DNA from: Calliopsis andreniformis
Lineage: Eukaryota; Arthropoda; Insecta; Hymenoptera; Andrenidae
Assembly (NCBI RefSeq): GCF_051401765.1
Contig: NW_027480507.1
Coordinates: forward strand, 558,001-622,000
Direction: 5' to 3'
DNA: 64,000 nucleotides
Positions within the stretch are counted from its first letter, which is position 1. Every line of letters begins with the position of its first letter. This document shows positions 41,057 to 54,376 of the stretch, one piece after another. Made by a program: the position numbers and the translations under genes. Below the pieces are notes generated by a model. The model ran no database searches, was not told the origin of the DNA, and worked only from the letters and a program-made list of their open reading frames with translations.

Positions 41057-42490
41057 TCAGTCCTCAGTCCTCAAACCTCAATCCCGAATCCTCAATCCTG
41101 AATCATCAATCTTCAGCCCGCAGTGCTCAACAATCAGTTGTGAATACCCAATCCTCATAGAATATCCTCAATTCACAGTTTTCGATACTCAATACTCAAT
41201 CTGGAATCTTCAGATCTCTATCCACAAACATCAATTCTCATCACTCAACCATCAATACTCAGTCCCCAATCCTCAATCTTCAAACCTCAATCCTCAATCC
41301 TCAATCGTCAATCTTCAATCCTCAATACTCAATCTTCAATCCTCATTCCTCAGCCCTCAATCCTCAATCCTCATTCTTCAATCCTCAATACCCAATCCTC
41401 AATCTTCAATTCTCAATCCTCAATCCTCAATTCTTAAATCCTCAATCCTCAATTTTCAATCCTCATTCTTCAATCCTCAATACCCAATACTCAATCTTCA
41501 ATCCTCAATCCTCAATCCTCAACACTCAATTCTCAATCCTCAATCCTCAGTCCTCAGTCCTCACCGTCAATCCTCAATCTTCAATCCTCAATCGTCAATC
41601 TTCAATGCTGAATACACAATCTTCAATCCTCAGTCCTCAATCCTCAATCCTCAATCCTCAATCCTCAATCCTCAATCCTCAATCCTCAATCCTCAATCGT
41701 CAGTCTGCAATCCTCAATACTCAATCTTCAATCCTCAATCCTCAATCCTCACACCTCAACCCTCATTCTTCAATCCTCAATACCCAATTCACAATCGTCA
41801 ATCTTTAATCCACAATTCTCAATCCTCAATCCTCAGTCCTCAGTCCTCAAACCTCAACCCTCAACCCTCAGCCCTCATCCTCAATCCTCAATCCTCAATC
41901 CTCAATCCTCAATCCTCAACCTTCAATCCTCAATACTCAATCTGCAATCCTCAATCCTCAATCCTCAATCCTCAATACTCATACTTCAATCGTCAATACC
42001 GAATCCTCAATCTTCAATCCTCAATCCTCAATCCTCAATCCTCATCCCTCAATCCCCAATGTTCAATCCTCAATACACAATCCTCAATCTTCAATCCTCA
42101 ATCCTCAATCCTCAGTCCTCAATCCTCAATCCTCAGTCCCCAAAACCTCAATCCTGAATCCTCAATCCTGAATCCTCAACCTTCAGCCCTGAGACCTCAA
42201 CGATCAGTTGTCAATCCTCAATATTCAATAGAATATCCTCAATTCACAGTTTTCAACACTCAATACTCAATCTGCAATCTTCAAATCTCTATCCACAAGC
42301 ATCAATTCTCATCAGTCAGCCATCAACACTCAGTCCCTAATCCTCAATCTTCAGTCCTCAATCCTCAATCCTCAATCCACAATACTCAATCCTCAATTCT
42401 CAATCCTCAATCCTCAGTTCTCAGTCCTCAAACCTCAATCCTCAACCCTCAGCCCTCATCCTCGATCCTCAATTCTCAATCCTCAATCCT
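41057..42490 (+). repeat. Heptamer segment leading to module D
   Basis: Module A copies lie near 41130-41280 (one unit short: CTCATAG in place of a CAAT-type heptamer) and near 42195-42340. The stretch 41320-41810 resembles the 1860 and 1916 bp unit interiors. No gene is seen. Confidence 0.75.
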
Positions 42491-42885
42491 CATTATTCAT
42501 CGCACTGCTCTCAACCATCATTACTCAATACTCAATCATCAATACTCAATTCTCAATACTTAATAGAATATCCTGAATTCTCAGGTTTCAATATTCAATC
42601 CACAATACTGAATCATCGAATCTCAATCCTCAAACATCAATTCTCAACACTCAATGGTCAACCATCAGTCCCCAATCTTCAATAATCAATCCTCAATCCC
42701 CAATCCTCAATATTCAACACACAATTCTCAGCAATCAATCCTCAATACTCAACCATCAAACCTCAATTCTCAATACTCAATAGAATATCCTGAATTCTCA
42801 GGATTCAATACTCAATCCGCAATATTCAATAATCAAACCTCAATTCTCAAACATAAATGGTGATCACTCAATCCTCAACCATCAG
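42491..42885 (+). repeat. Module D, copy 1 (395 bp)
   Basis: Module D is the most diverged stretch of the window, yet it divides into 56 consecutive heptamers plus CAG. It opens with CATTATT CATCGCA and closes with AAATGGT, GATCACT (copy 1) and CAACCAT. It carries two B-type GAATTCT inverted-repeat blocks, the second perfect at 42787-42804. This first copy differs from the other five at several positions, for example CTGCTCT against CTGCCCT. It lies 6.2 kb before the next copy. The non-array appearance could suggest an embedded foreign element, but the register argues that it is diverged array. Confidence 0.85.
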
Positions 42886-43560
42886 TCCTCAATCTTCAAT
42901 CCTCAATCCTCTATCCTCAATCCTAAAGAGTCAATAATCAATCCTCAATCCTCAACCTTCAATCCTCAGTCCTCAAACCTCAATCCCGAATCCTCAACAC
43001 TGAATCCTCAATCTTCATCCCTCAGTCCTCAACGATCAATTGTCAATCCAGAACCCTCAATGGAATATCCTCAATTCACAGTTTTCAATCCTCAATCTAC
43101 AATCCTCAATTTTCAATCCTCAATACTCAATCTTCAATCCTCAATCCTCAATCATCAATCCTCAATCCTCAATCCTCAATCGTCAGTCTTCAATCCTCAA
43201 TACTCAATCTTCAATCCTCAATCCCCAGTCGTCAATGTTCAATCCTTAATGCTCAATCCTCAATCCTCAATCCTCAATATTCAATCCTCAATACTCAACC
43301 TTCAATCCTCAATCCTCAATCCTCAATCCTCAATCCTCTATCCTCAGTCCTCGTTCCCAATCCACAACCCTCAATCCTCAATCCTCAATCTTCAATTGTC
43401 AATATTCAATTGTCAATATTCAATCTTCAATCCTCAATGCTCGTTCCTCAATCCTCAATCCTCAATCCTCAATGTTCAATCCGCAATACCCAATCCTCAA
43501 TCTTCAATCATCAATCCACAATCCTCAATCCTCAATCCTCAATCCTCAATCCTCAATCCT
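42886..43560 (+). repeat. Heptamer segment after module D
   Basis: A short-type module A lies near 43035-43110 (CAATTGT, CAATGGA). Near-consensus units follow, with a local triplet of CAATTGT/CAATATT near 43396-43420. No gene is seen. Confidence 0.7.
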
Positions 43561-45441
43561 CAGTCCTCAAACCTCAATACTTAATCCTCAACCCTGAATC
43601 CTCAATCTTCAGCCCACAGTCCTCAACAATCAGTTGTCAATTCTAAATCCTCAATAGAATATCCTCAATTCACAGTTTTCAGTACTCAATACCCAATCTG
43701 CAATCTTCCAAACTCTATCCACGAACATCAATTCTCATCACTCAACCCTCAACACTCAGTCCCCAATCCTCAATATTCAGTCCTCAATCCTCAATCCTCA
43801 ATCCACAATCCTCAATCTTCAATCCTCAAAACTCAATCTTCAATCCTCAATCCTCAATCCTCAATCCTCAATCCTCAATCTTCAATCCTCAATAATCAAT
43901 CTTCAATCCTCAACCCTCAATCCTCAATCCTCAGTCCTCAATCCTCAGTCATCAATCCTCAATTTTCAATACTCAATCCTCAATCCTCAATCATCAATCC
44001 TCAATCCTCAATCCTCATTCTTCAATCCTCAATACCCAATCCTCAATCTTCAATCCTCAATCCTCAATCCTCAATTCTCAATCCTCAATCCTCAATCCTC
44101 AGACCTCAAACATCAATACTCAACCCTCAGTCCTCGTCCTCAATCCACAACCCTCAATCCTCAATCCTCAATCTTCAATCATCAATATTCAATCTTCAAT
44201 CCTCAATCCTCAATCCTCAATCGTCAATCCTCTATCCTCAATGTTCAATACGCAATACCCAATCCTCAATCTTCATTCCTCAATCCTCAATTCTCAATCC
44301 TCAATCCTCAATCCTCAGCCCTCAAACCTCAATCCCGAATCCACAGTCCTGAATCCTCAATCTTCAGCCCTCAGTCCTCAACAATCAGTTGTCAATCCTC
44401 AATCATCAATAGAATATCATCAATTCACAGTTTTCAATCCTCAATCCACAATCCTCAACCTTCAATCCTCAATACTCAATCTTCAATCCTCAATCCTCAA
44501 TCATCAATCCTCAATCCTCAATCCTCAATCGTCAGTCTTCAATCCTCAATACTCAATCTTCAATCCTCAATCCCCAGTCGCCAATGTTCAATCCTCAATG
44601 CTCAATCCTCAATCCTCAATCCTCAATATTCAATCCTCAATACTCAACCTTCAATCCTCAATCCTCAATCCTCAATCCTCAATCCTCAATCGTCAGTCTT
44701 CAATCCTCAATACTCAATCTTCAATCCTCAATCCCCAGTCGTCAATGTTCAATCCTCAATGCTCAATCCTCAATCCTCAATCCTCAATATTCAATCCTCA
44801 ATACTCAACCTTCAATCCTCAATCCTCAATCCTCAATCCTCAATCCTCAATCGTCAGTCTTCAATCCTCAATACTCAATCTTCAATCCTCAATCCCCAGT
44901 CGTCAATGTTCAATCCTCAATGCTCAATCCTCAATCCTCAATCTTCAATACTCAATACTCAATTTTCAATCCTCAATCCTCAATCCTCAATCTTCAAACG
45001 TCAATCCTCACTCCACAATCCTCAATCCTCAATCCTCAGTCCTCAATCCTCAAACCTGAATCCTCAATCCTCAATACTAAATCCTCGATCTTCACTCACC
45101 AATACTCAATCTTCAGTCCTCATACTCAATCCTCAATTCTCAATCCCCAATCCTCAATCCTCAATCCTCAATCCTCAATCGTCAGTCTTCAATCCTCAAT
45201 TCTCAATCTTCAATCCTCAATACTCAATCTTCAATCCTCAATACTCAATCTTCAATCCTCAATCCTCAATCCTCAATCCTCAATCCTCAATCCTCAACCG
45301 TCAATCTTCAATCCTCAATTCTCAATCTTCAAACCTCAATCCTCAATCCTCAATCCTCAATCCTCATTCTTCAATCCTCAATCCTCAATTCTCAATCCTC
45401 AATCCTCAATCCTCAATCCTCAATCCTCAATCCTCAATCCT
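43561..45441 (+). repeat. 1881 bp unit E, copy 1
   Basis: Starts with a preamble containing CAATACT TAATCCT and CAACCCT GAATCCT. A module A with CCAAACT and CACGAAC variants follows. The offset to the next copy is 1881 bp (43561 to 45442; also 44241 to 46122). Related copies begin at 58769 and 62284. In the 58769 copy about 105 bp (15 heptamers) is missing from the first 680 bp. It contains the 161 bp tandem array at 44523-44945. Confidence 0.82.
44523..44945 (+). repeat. 161 bp tandem repeat, about 2.6 copies
   Basis: The marker CAATGTTCAATCCTCAATGC recurs with its ATG at 44584, 44745 and 44906, spacing exactly 161 bp (23 heptamers). Each copy runs through CAATCGT CAGTCTT and CAATCCC CAGTCGT before the marker. 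The first copy has CAGTCGC, a private variant. The unit 45442-46560 carries a single copy of this block, so the expansion is local to the first E unit. Confidence 0.88.
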
Positions 45442-46560
45442 CAGTCCTCAAACCTCAATACTTAATCCTCAACCCTGAATCCTCAATCTTCAGCCCTCAG
45501 TCCTCAACAATCAGTTGTCAATTCTAAATCCTAAATAGAATATCCTCAATTCACAGTTTTCAATACTCAATACTCAATCTGCAATCTTCCAAACTCTATC
45601 CACGAACATCAATTCTCATCACTCAACCCTCAACACTCAGTCCCCAATCCTCAATATTCAGTCCTCAATCCTCAATCCTCAATCCACAATCCTCAATCTT
45701 CAATCCTCAAAACTCAATCTTCAACCCTCAATCCTCAATCCTCAATCCTCAATCCTCAATCTTCAATCCTCAATAATCAATCTTCAATCCTCAACCCTCA
45801 ATCCTCAATCCTCAGTCCTCAATCCTCAGTCATCAATAATCAATTTTCAATACTCAATCCTCAATCCTCAATCATCAATCCTCAATCCTCAATCCTCATT
45901 CTTCAATCCTCAATACCCAATCCTCAATCTTCAATCCTCAATCCTCAATCCTCAATTCTCAATCCTCAATCCTCAATCCTCAGACCTCAAACATCAATAC
46001 TCAACCCTCAGTCCTCGTCCTCAATCCACAACCCTCAATCCTCAATCCTCAATCTTCAATCATCAATATTCAATCTTCAATCCTCAATCCTCAATCCTCA
46101 ATCGTCAATCCTCTATCCTCAATGTTCAATACGCAATACCCAATCCTCAATCTTCATTCCTCAATCCTCAATTCTCAATACTCAATCCTCAATCCTCAGC
46201 CCTCAAACCTCAATCCCGAATCCTCAGTCCTGAATCCTCAATCTTCAGCCCTCAGTACTCAACAATCAGTTGTCAATCCTCAATCATCAATAGAATATCA
46301 TCAATTCACAGTTTTCAATCCTCAATCCACAATCCTCAATCTTCAATCCTCAATACTCAATCTTCAATCCTCAATCCTCAATCATCAATCCTCAATCCTC
46401 AATCCTCAATCGTCAGTCTTCAATCCTCAATACTCAATCTTCAATCCTCAATCCCCAGTCGTCAATGTTCAATCCTCAATGCTCAATCCTCAATCCTCAA
46501 TCGTCAATATTCAATCCTCAATACTCAACCTTCAATCCTCAATCCTCAATCCTCAATCCT
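45442..46560 (+). repeat. Unit E, copy 2 (partial)
   Basis: Follows copy 1 at 1881 bp as far as the CAATGTT marker block. It has only one 161 bp unit and then passes into the module F region. Small differences include CAATAAT near 45837 and CAGTACT near 46254. No gene is seen. Confidence 0.8.
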
Positions 46561-47454
46561 AAATCCTCAGTCCTCAAACCTCAATCCTGAATCCTCAATC
46601 CTGAATCCTCAATCTTCAGCCCTCAGTCCTCAACAATGGGTTGTCAATCCTCAATCCTCAATAGAATATCCTCAATTCACAGTTTTCAATACTCAATACT
46701 CAATCTGCAACATTCCAAGCTCTTTCCACAAACATCAATTCTCATCACTCAACCCTCAAGACTCAGTCCTCAACGTTCAATCCTCAATACTCAATTCTCA
46801 ATATTCAATCCTCAATACTGAATCTTCAATCCTCAATCCTCAATCCTCAATCCTCAATCCTCAATCCTCAATCTTCAATCCTCAGTCCCCAATCCTCAAT
46901 CTTCAATCCTCAACCCTCAATACTCAATCCTCAATCCTCAATCCTCAACCTTCAATCCTCAATACTCAATCTTCAATCCTCAATCCTCAATCCTTTAATC
47001 CTCAATCCTCTATCCTCAATCATCAATCCTCAATCTTCAATACTCAATCCTCAATCCTCAATCCTCAATCCTCAATACTCAACCATCAATCCTCAATTCT
47101 CAATACTCAATAGAATATCATGAATTCTCAGGATTCAATACTCAAACATCAATCCTCAAGCCTCAGCCCTCATCCTCAATCCTGAATCCTGAATCCTCAA
47201 TCCTCAATATTCAATCCTCAATACTCAATCTTCAATCCTCAATCCTCAATATTCAATCCTCAATACTTAATCTTCAATTCTCAATCCTCAATCCTCAATC
47301 CTCAATCCTCAATCCTCGATCCTCAATTTTCAATCCTCAATACTCAATCTTCAATCCTCAAACCTCAATCCTCAATCCTCAATCCTCAATCCTCAATGTT
47401 CAATCCGCAATACCCAATCCTCAGTCTTCAATCCTCAATCCTCAGTCCTCAATC
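46561..47454 (+). repeat. Segment related to the interior of the 4.7 kb unit
   Basis: Begins like 49510 and 54157 (offset 2949 bp to 49510). It contains module F copy 1 and a B block in which ATCATGA breaks the stem. It retains the 84 bp piece (near 46860-46940) that is missing at the equivalent place near 49815, so the shorter form there is a deletion. Confidence 0.75.
46631..46780 (+). repeat. Module F, copy 1 (150 bp A-type variant)
   Basis: A module A variant of fixed length. It is marked by CAACAATGGGTTGT, which includes a rare GGG on the + strand, then CAACATT, CCAAGCT, CTTTCCA and CAAGACT, ending in CAACGTT. Equal-length copies occur at 49580-49729, 54227-54376 and 61801-61950. Confidence 0.85.
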
Positions 47455-48705
47455 CTCAATCCTCAATCCTCAATCCTCAATGTTCAATCCGCAATACCCA
47501 ATCCTCAATCTTCAATACTCAATCCTCAATCCTCAATCCTCAATCCTCAATACTCAACCATCAATTCTCAATTCTCAATACTCAATAGAATATCCTGAAT
47601 TCTCAGGATTCAATACACAAACATCAATCCTCAAACCTCAGCCCTCATCCTCAATCCTCAATCCTCAATCCTCAATCCTCAATATTCAATCCTCAATACT
47701 CAACCTTCAATTCTCAATCCTCAATCCTCAACCCTCAGTCCTCAATCCTCAGTCATCAATCCTCAATCTTCAATACTCAACCCTCAATCCTCAATCATCA
47801 ATCCTCAATCCTCAATCCTTATTCTTCAATCCTCACTACCCAATCCTCAATCTTCAATCCTCAATCCTCAACCCTCAATTCTCAATCCTCAATCCTCAAT
47901 CCTCAGACCTCAGACATCAATACTCAACCCTCAGTCCTCGTCCTCTATCCACAACCCTCAAACCTCAATCCTCAATCTTCAATCATCAATATTCAATCTT
48001 CAATCCTCAATCCTCAATCCTCAATAGTCAATCCTCTATCCTCAATGTTCCATACGCAATACCCAATCCTCAATCTTCATTCCTCAATCTTCAATTCTCA
48101 ATCCTCAATCCTCAATCCTCAGACATCAAACAACATTACTCAACCCTCAGTCCTCGTCCTCAATCCACAACACTCAATCCTCAATCCTCAATATTCAATC
48201 ATCAATATTCAACCTTCAATCCTCAATCCGCAATCCTCCATCCTCAATCCTCAATCCTCAATGTTCAATCCGCAATACCCAATCCTCAGTCTTCAATCCT
48301 CAATCCTCAGTCCTCAATCCTCAATCCTCAATCCTCAATCCTCAATCCTCAGTCCTCAAACCTCAATCCTGAATCCTCAATCCTGAATCCTCAACCTTCA
48401 GCCCTCAGTCCTCAACAATCAGTTGCCAAATCTCAATCCTCAATTGAATATCATCAATTCACAGTTTTCAATACTCAATCCTCAATCTGCAATCTTCAAA
48501 TCTCTATCCACAGACATCAATTCTCATCAGTCAGCCCTCAACACTCAGTCCCCAATCTTCAATCTTCAGTCCTCAATCCTCAATCCTCAATCCACAATCC
48601 TCAATCCTCAATTCTCAAACCTCAATCCTCAGTTCTCAGTCCTCAAACCTCAATCCTCAACCCTCAGCCCTCATCCTCGATCCTCAATCCTCAATCTTCA
48701 ATCCT

Positions 48706-49100
48706 CATTATTCATCGCACTGCCCTCAACCATCATTACTCAATACTCAATCATCAATCCTCAGTTCTCAATACTTAATAGAATATCCTGAATTCTCAGG
48801 TTTCAATATTCAATCCACAATACTCAGTCATCAAATCTCAATACTCAAACATCAATTCTCAACACTCAATGCTCAACCCTCAGTCCCCAATCTGCAATAA
48901 TCAATCCTCAATCCCCAATCCTCAATATTCAAAACACAATTCTCAGCAATCAATCCTCAATACTCAACCATCAAACCTCAATTCTCAATACTCAACAGAA
49001 TATCCTGAATTCTCAGAATTCAATACTCAATCCGCAATATTCAATAATCAAACCTCAATCCCCAGACATAAATGGTGAACACTCAATCCTCAACCATCAG
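48706..49100 (+). repeat. Module D, copy 2 (subtype a)
   Basis: 395 bp, the same length as every other D copy. Subtype a is marked by CAATACT CAATCCG and CAGACAT near the end; it is shared with 53353-53747 and 58084-58478. It has two GAATTCT blocks, with CAGGTTT and CAGAATT partners. Confidence 0.88.
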
Positions 49101-49579
49101 TCCTCAATCTTCAATCCTCAATCCTCAATCCTCAATCCTCATTCTTCAATCCTCAATACCCAATCATCAACCTTCAATCCTCAATCCTCAATCCTCTATC
49201 CTCTGACCTAAAACATCAATACTCAACCCTCAGTCCTCGTCCTCAATCCACAACCATCAATCCTCAATCCTCAATATTCAATCCTCATTGTCCAATCCGC
49301 AATACCCAATCCTCAATCTTCAATCCGCAATCCTCAATCCTCAATCCTCAATCCTCAATCGTCAGTCTTCAATCCTCAATACTCAATCTTCAATCCTCAA
49401 TCCCCAGTCGTCAATGTTCAATCCTCAATGCTCAATCCTCAATCCTCAATCGTCAATATTCAATCCTCAATACTCAACCTTCAATCCTCAATCCTCAATC
49501 CTCAATCCTAAATCCTCAGTCCTCAAACCTCAATCCTGAATCCTCAATCCTGAATCCTCAATCTTCAGCCCTCAGTCCT

Positions 49580-49729
49580 CAACAATGGGTTGTCAATCCT
49601 CAATCCTCAATAGAATATCCTCAATTCACAGTTTTCAATACTCAATACTCAATCTGCAACATTCCAAGCTCTTTCCACAAACATCAATTCTCATCACTCA
49701 ACCCTCAAGACTCAGTCCTCAACGTTCAA
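49580..49729 (+). repeat. Module F, copy 2
   Basis: 150 bp, marked by CAACAATGGGTTGT and CCAAGCT, equal in length to the other F copies. About 85 bp downstream lies the 84 bp deletion that separates the 4647 and 4731 bp forms of the higher-order unit. Confidence 0.85.
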
Positions 49730-50712
49730 TCCTCAATACTCAATTCTCAATATTCAATCCTCAATAGTGAATCTTCAATCCTCAATCCTCAATCCTCAAT
49801 CCTCAATCCTCAATCCTCAACCTTCAATCCTCAATACTCAATCTTCAATCCTCAATCCTCAATCCTTTAATCCTCAATCCTCTATCCTCAATCATCAATC
49901 CTCAATCTTCAATACTCAATCCTCAATCCTCAATCCTCAATCCTCAATACTCAACCATCAATCCTCAATTCTCAATACTCAATAGAATATCATGAATTCT
50001 CAGGATTCAATACTCAAACATCAATCCTCAAGCCTCAGCCCTCATCCTCAATCCTCAATCCTGAATCCTCAATCCTCAATATTCAATCCTCAATACTCAA
50101 TCTTCAATCCTCAATCCTCAATATTCAATCCTCAATACTTAATCTTCAATTCTCAATCCTCAATCCTCAATCCTCAATCCTCAATCCTCGATCCTCAATT
50201 TTCAATCCTCAATACTCAATCTTCAATCCTCAAACCTCAATCCTCAATCCTCAATCCTCAATCCTCAATGTTCAATCCGCAATACCCAATCCTCAGTCTT
50301 CAATCCTCAATCCTCAGTCCTCAATCCTCAATCCTCAATCCTCAATCCTCAATCCTCAGTCCTCAAACCTCAATCCTGAATCCTCAATCCTGAATCCTCA
50401 ACCTTCAGCCCTCAGTCCTCAACAATCAGCTGCCAAACCTCAATCCTCAATTGAATATCATCAATTCACAGTTTTCAATACTCAATACTCAATCTGCAAT
50501 CTTCAAATCTCTATCCACAGACATCAATTCTCATCAGTCAGCCCTCAACACTCAGTCCCCAATCCTCAATCTTCAGTCCTCAATCCTCAATCCTCAATCC
50601 ACAATCCTCAATCCTCAATTCTCAATCCTCAATCCTCAGTTCTCAGTCCTCAAACCTCAATCCTCAACCCTCAGCCCTCATCCTCGATCCTCAATCCTCA
50701 ATCTTCAATCCT

Positions 50713-51107
50713 CATTATTCATCGCACTGCCCTCAACCATCATTACTCAATACTCAATCATCAATCCTCAGTTCTCAATACTTAATAGAATATCCTGAAT
50801 TCTCAGGTTTCAATATTCAATCCACAATACTCAGTCATCAAATCTCAATACTCAAACATCAATTCTCAACACTCAATGCTCAACCCTCAGTCCCCAATCT
50901 GCAATAATCAATCCTCAATCCCCAATCCTCAATATTCAAAACACAATTCTCAGCAATCAATCCTCAATACTCAACCATCAAACCTCAATTCTCAATACTC
51001 AACAGAATATCCTGAATTCTCAGAATTCAATACTTAATCCGCAATATTCAATAATCAAACCTCAATCCCCAAACATAAATGGTGAACACTCAATCCTCAA
51101 CCATCAG
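50713..51107 (+). repeat. Module D, copy 3 (subtype b)
   Basis: 395 bp. Subtype b is marked by TAATCCG in place of CAATCCG and by CAAACAT in place of CAGACAT near the 3' end. It is shared only with 55444-55838. The higher-order unit thus carries one a-type and one b-type D. Confidence 0.88.
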
Positions 51108-53352
51108 TCCTCAATCTTCAATCCTCAATCCTCAATCCTCAACCCTCAAGACTCAATACTCAATCCTCAATCCTCAATCCTCAAGAGTCAATACTCAATC
51201 CTCAATCCTCAATCCTCATTCTTCAATCCTCAATCCTCAATCCTCAATCTTCAATCCTCAATACTCAATCTTCAATCCTCAATCCTCAATCCTCAATCCT
51301 CAATCCTCATTCTTCAATCCTCAATACCCAATCATCAACCTTCAATCCTCAATCCTCAATCCTCAATTCTCAATCCTCAATCCTCTATCCTCTGACCTAA
51401 AACATCAATACTCAACCCTCAGTCCTCGTCCTCAATCCACAACCCTCAATCCTCAATCCTCAATATTCAATCCTCATTGTCCAATCCGCAATACCCAATC
51501 CTCAATCTTCAATCCGCAATCCTCAATCCTCAATCCTCAATCCTCAATCCTCAATCCTCAATCCTCAATCCTCAGTCCTCAAACCTCAATCCTGAATCCT
51601 CAATCCTGAATCCTCAATCTTCAGCCCTCAGTCCTCAACAATCAGTCGTCAATCCTCAATCCTCAATAGAATATCATCAATTCACAGTTTTCAATCCTCA
51701 ATCCACAATCCTCAATCTTCAATCCTCAATACTCAATCTTCAATCCTCAATCCTCAATCATCAATCCTCAATCCTCAATCCTCAATCGTCATTCTTCAAT
51801 CCTCAATACTCAATCTTCAATCCTCAATCCCCAGTCGTCAACGTTCAATCCTCAATGCTCAATCCTCAATCCTCAATCCTCAATATTCAATCCTCAATAC
51901 TCAACCTTCAATCCTCAATCCTCAATCCTCAATCCTCAATCCTCAATCCTCAATTCTCAATCATCAATCCTCAATCTTCGATTCTCAATCCTCAATCCTC
52001 AATCCTCAATCCTCAGTCCTCGTCCTCAATCCACAACCCTCAATCCTCAATCCTCAATCTTCAATCATCAATATTCAATCTTCAATCCCCAATGCTCATT
52101 CCTCAATCCTCAATCCTCAATCCTCAATGTTCAATCCGCAATACCCAATCCTCAATCTTCAATACTCAATCCTCAATCCTCAATCCTCAATCCTCAATAC
52201 TCAACCATCAATTCTCAATTCTCAATACTCAATAGAATATCCTGAATTCTCAGGATTCAATACACAAACATCAATCCTCAAACCTCAGCCCTCATCCTCA
52301 ATCCTCAATCCTCAATCCTCAATCCTCAATATTCAATCCTCAATACTCAACCTTCAATTCTCAATCCTCAATCCTCAACCCTCAGTCCTCAATCCTCAGT
52401 CATCAATCCTCAATCTTCAATACTCAACCCTCAATCCTCAATCATCAATCCTCAATCCTCAATCCTTATTCTTCAATCCTCACTACCCAATCCTCAATCT
52501 TCAATCCTCAATCCTCAACACTCAATTCTCAATCCTCAATCCTCAATCCTCAGACCTCAGACATCAATACTCAACCCTCAGTCCTCGTCCTCTATCCACA
52601 ACCCTCAAACCTCAATCCTCAATCTTCAATCATCAATATTCAATCTTCAATCCTCAATCCTCAATCCTCAATAGTCAATCCTCTATCCTCAATGTTCCAT
52701 ACGCAATACCCAATCCTCAATCTTCATTCCTCAATCTTCAATTCTCAATCCTCAATCCTCAATCCTCAGACATCAAACAACATTACTCAACCCTCAGTCC
52801 TCGTCCTCAATCCACAACACTCAATCCTCAATCCTCAATATTCAATCATCAATATTCAACCTTCAATCCTCAATCCGCAATCCTCCATCCTCAATCCTCA
52901 ATCCTCAATGTTCAATCCGCAATACCCAATCCTCAGTCTTCAATCCTCAATCCTCAGTCCTCAATCCTCAATCCTCAATCCTCAATCCTCAATCCTCAGT
53001 CCTCAAACCTCAATCCTGAATCCTCAATCCTGAATCCTCAACCTTCAGCCCTCAGTCCTCAACAATCAGTTGCCAAATCTCAATCCTCAATTGAATATCA
53101 TCAATTCACAGTTTTCAATACTCAATCCTCAATCTGCAATCTTCAAATCTCTATCCACAGACATCAATTCTCATCAGTCAGCCCTCAACACTCAGTCCCC
53201 AATCTTCAATCTTCAGTCCTCAATCCTCAATCCTCAATCCACAATCCTCAATCCTCAATTCTCAAACCTCAATCCTCAGTTCTCAGTCCTCAAACCTCAA
53301 TCCTCAACCCTCAGCCCTCATCCTCGATCCTCAATCCTCAATCTTCAATCCT

Positions 53353-53747
53353 CATTATTCATCGCACTGCCCTCAACCATCATTACTCAATACTCAATCA
53401 TCAATCCTCAGTTCTCAATACTTAATAGAATATCCTGAATTCTCAGGTTTCAATATTCAATCCACAATACTCAGTCATCAAATCTCAATACTCAAACATC
53501 AATTCTCAACACTCAATGCTCAACCCTCAGTCCCCAATCTGCAATAATCAATCCTCAATCCCCAATCCTCAATATTCAAAACACAATTCTCAGCAATCAA
53601 TCCTCAATACTCAACCATCAAACCTCAATTCTCAATACTCAACAGAATATCCTGAATTCTCAGAATTCAATACTCAATCCGCAATATTCAATAATCAAAC
53701 CTCAATCCCCAGACATAAATGGTGAACACTCAATCCTCAACCATCAG
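53353..53747 (+). repeat. Module D, copy 4 (subtype a)
   Basis: 395 bp, 4647 bp after copy 2 and of the same subtype (CAGACAT, CAATCCG). It has two GAATTCT blocks. Confidence 0.88.
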
Positions 53748-54226
53748 TCCTCAATCTTCAATCCTCAATCCTCAATCCTCAATCCTCATTCTTCAATCCT
53801 CAATACCCAATCATCAACCTTCAATCCTCAATCCTCAATCCTCTATCCTCTGACCTAAAACATCAATACTCAACCCTCAGTCCTCGTCCTCAATCCACAA
53901 CCATCAATCCTCAATCCTCAATATTCAATCCTCATTGTCCAATCCGCAATACCCAATCCTCAATCTTCAATCCGCAATCCTCAATCCTCAATCCTCAATC
54001 CTCAATCGTCAGTCTTCAATCCTCAATACTCAATCTTCAATCCTCAATCCCCAGTCGTCAATGGTCAATCCTCAATGCTCAATCCTCAATCCTCAATCGT
54101 CAATATTCAATCCTCAATACTCAACCTTCAATCCTCAATCCTCAATCCTCAATCCTAAATCCTCAGTCCTCAAACCTCAATCCTGAATCCTCAATCCTGA
54201 ATCCTCAATCTTCAGCCCTCAGTCCT

Positions 54227-54376
54227 CAACAATGGGTTGTCAATCCTCAATCCTCAATAGAATATCCTCAATTCACAGTTTTCAATACTCAATACTCAAT
54301 CTGCAACATTCCAAGCTCTTTCCACAAACATCAATTCTCATCACTCAACCCTCAAGACTCAGTCCTCAACGTTCAA
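54227..54376 (+). repeat. Module F, copy 3
   Basis: 150 bp, 4647 bp after copy 2 of F, with the same GGG-containing opening. It is followed by the long (undeleted) version of the next 180 bp. Confidence 0.85.

Larger units (their letters stand above)
47455..52101 (+). repeat. 4.65 kb higher-order repeat, copy 1
   Basis: Offset to copy 2 is 4647 bp up to about 49800, then 4731 bp. The difference of 84 bp is 12 heptamers lost near 49815. It contains B at 47592-47609, D at 48706-49100 and 50713-51107, F at 49580-49729 and several A-type cores. Left of 47455 the homology to the region left of 52102 stops. Confidence 0.9.

Noticed and set aside
42491..42885. Module D as an inserted transposon or foreign element
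   Set aside because: No terminal inverted repeats, target-site duplication or open frame is visible. It parses into 56 in-register heptamers and its copies move with the 4.7 kb unit.
46631..46780. Module F as a small RNA gene
   Set aside because: Fixed length and four copies, but it is a variant of module A in the heptamer register with no extended secondary structure visible.
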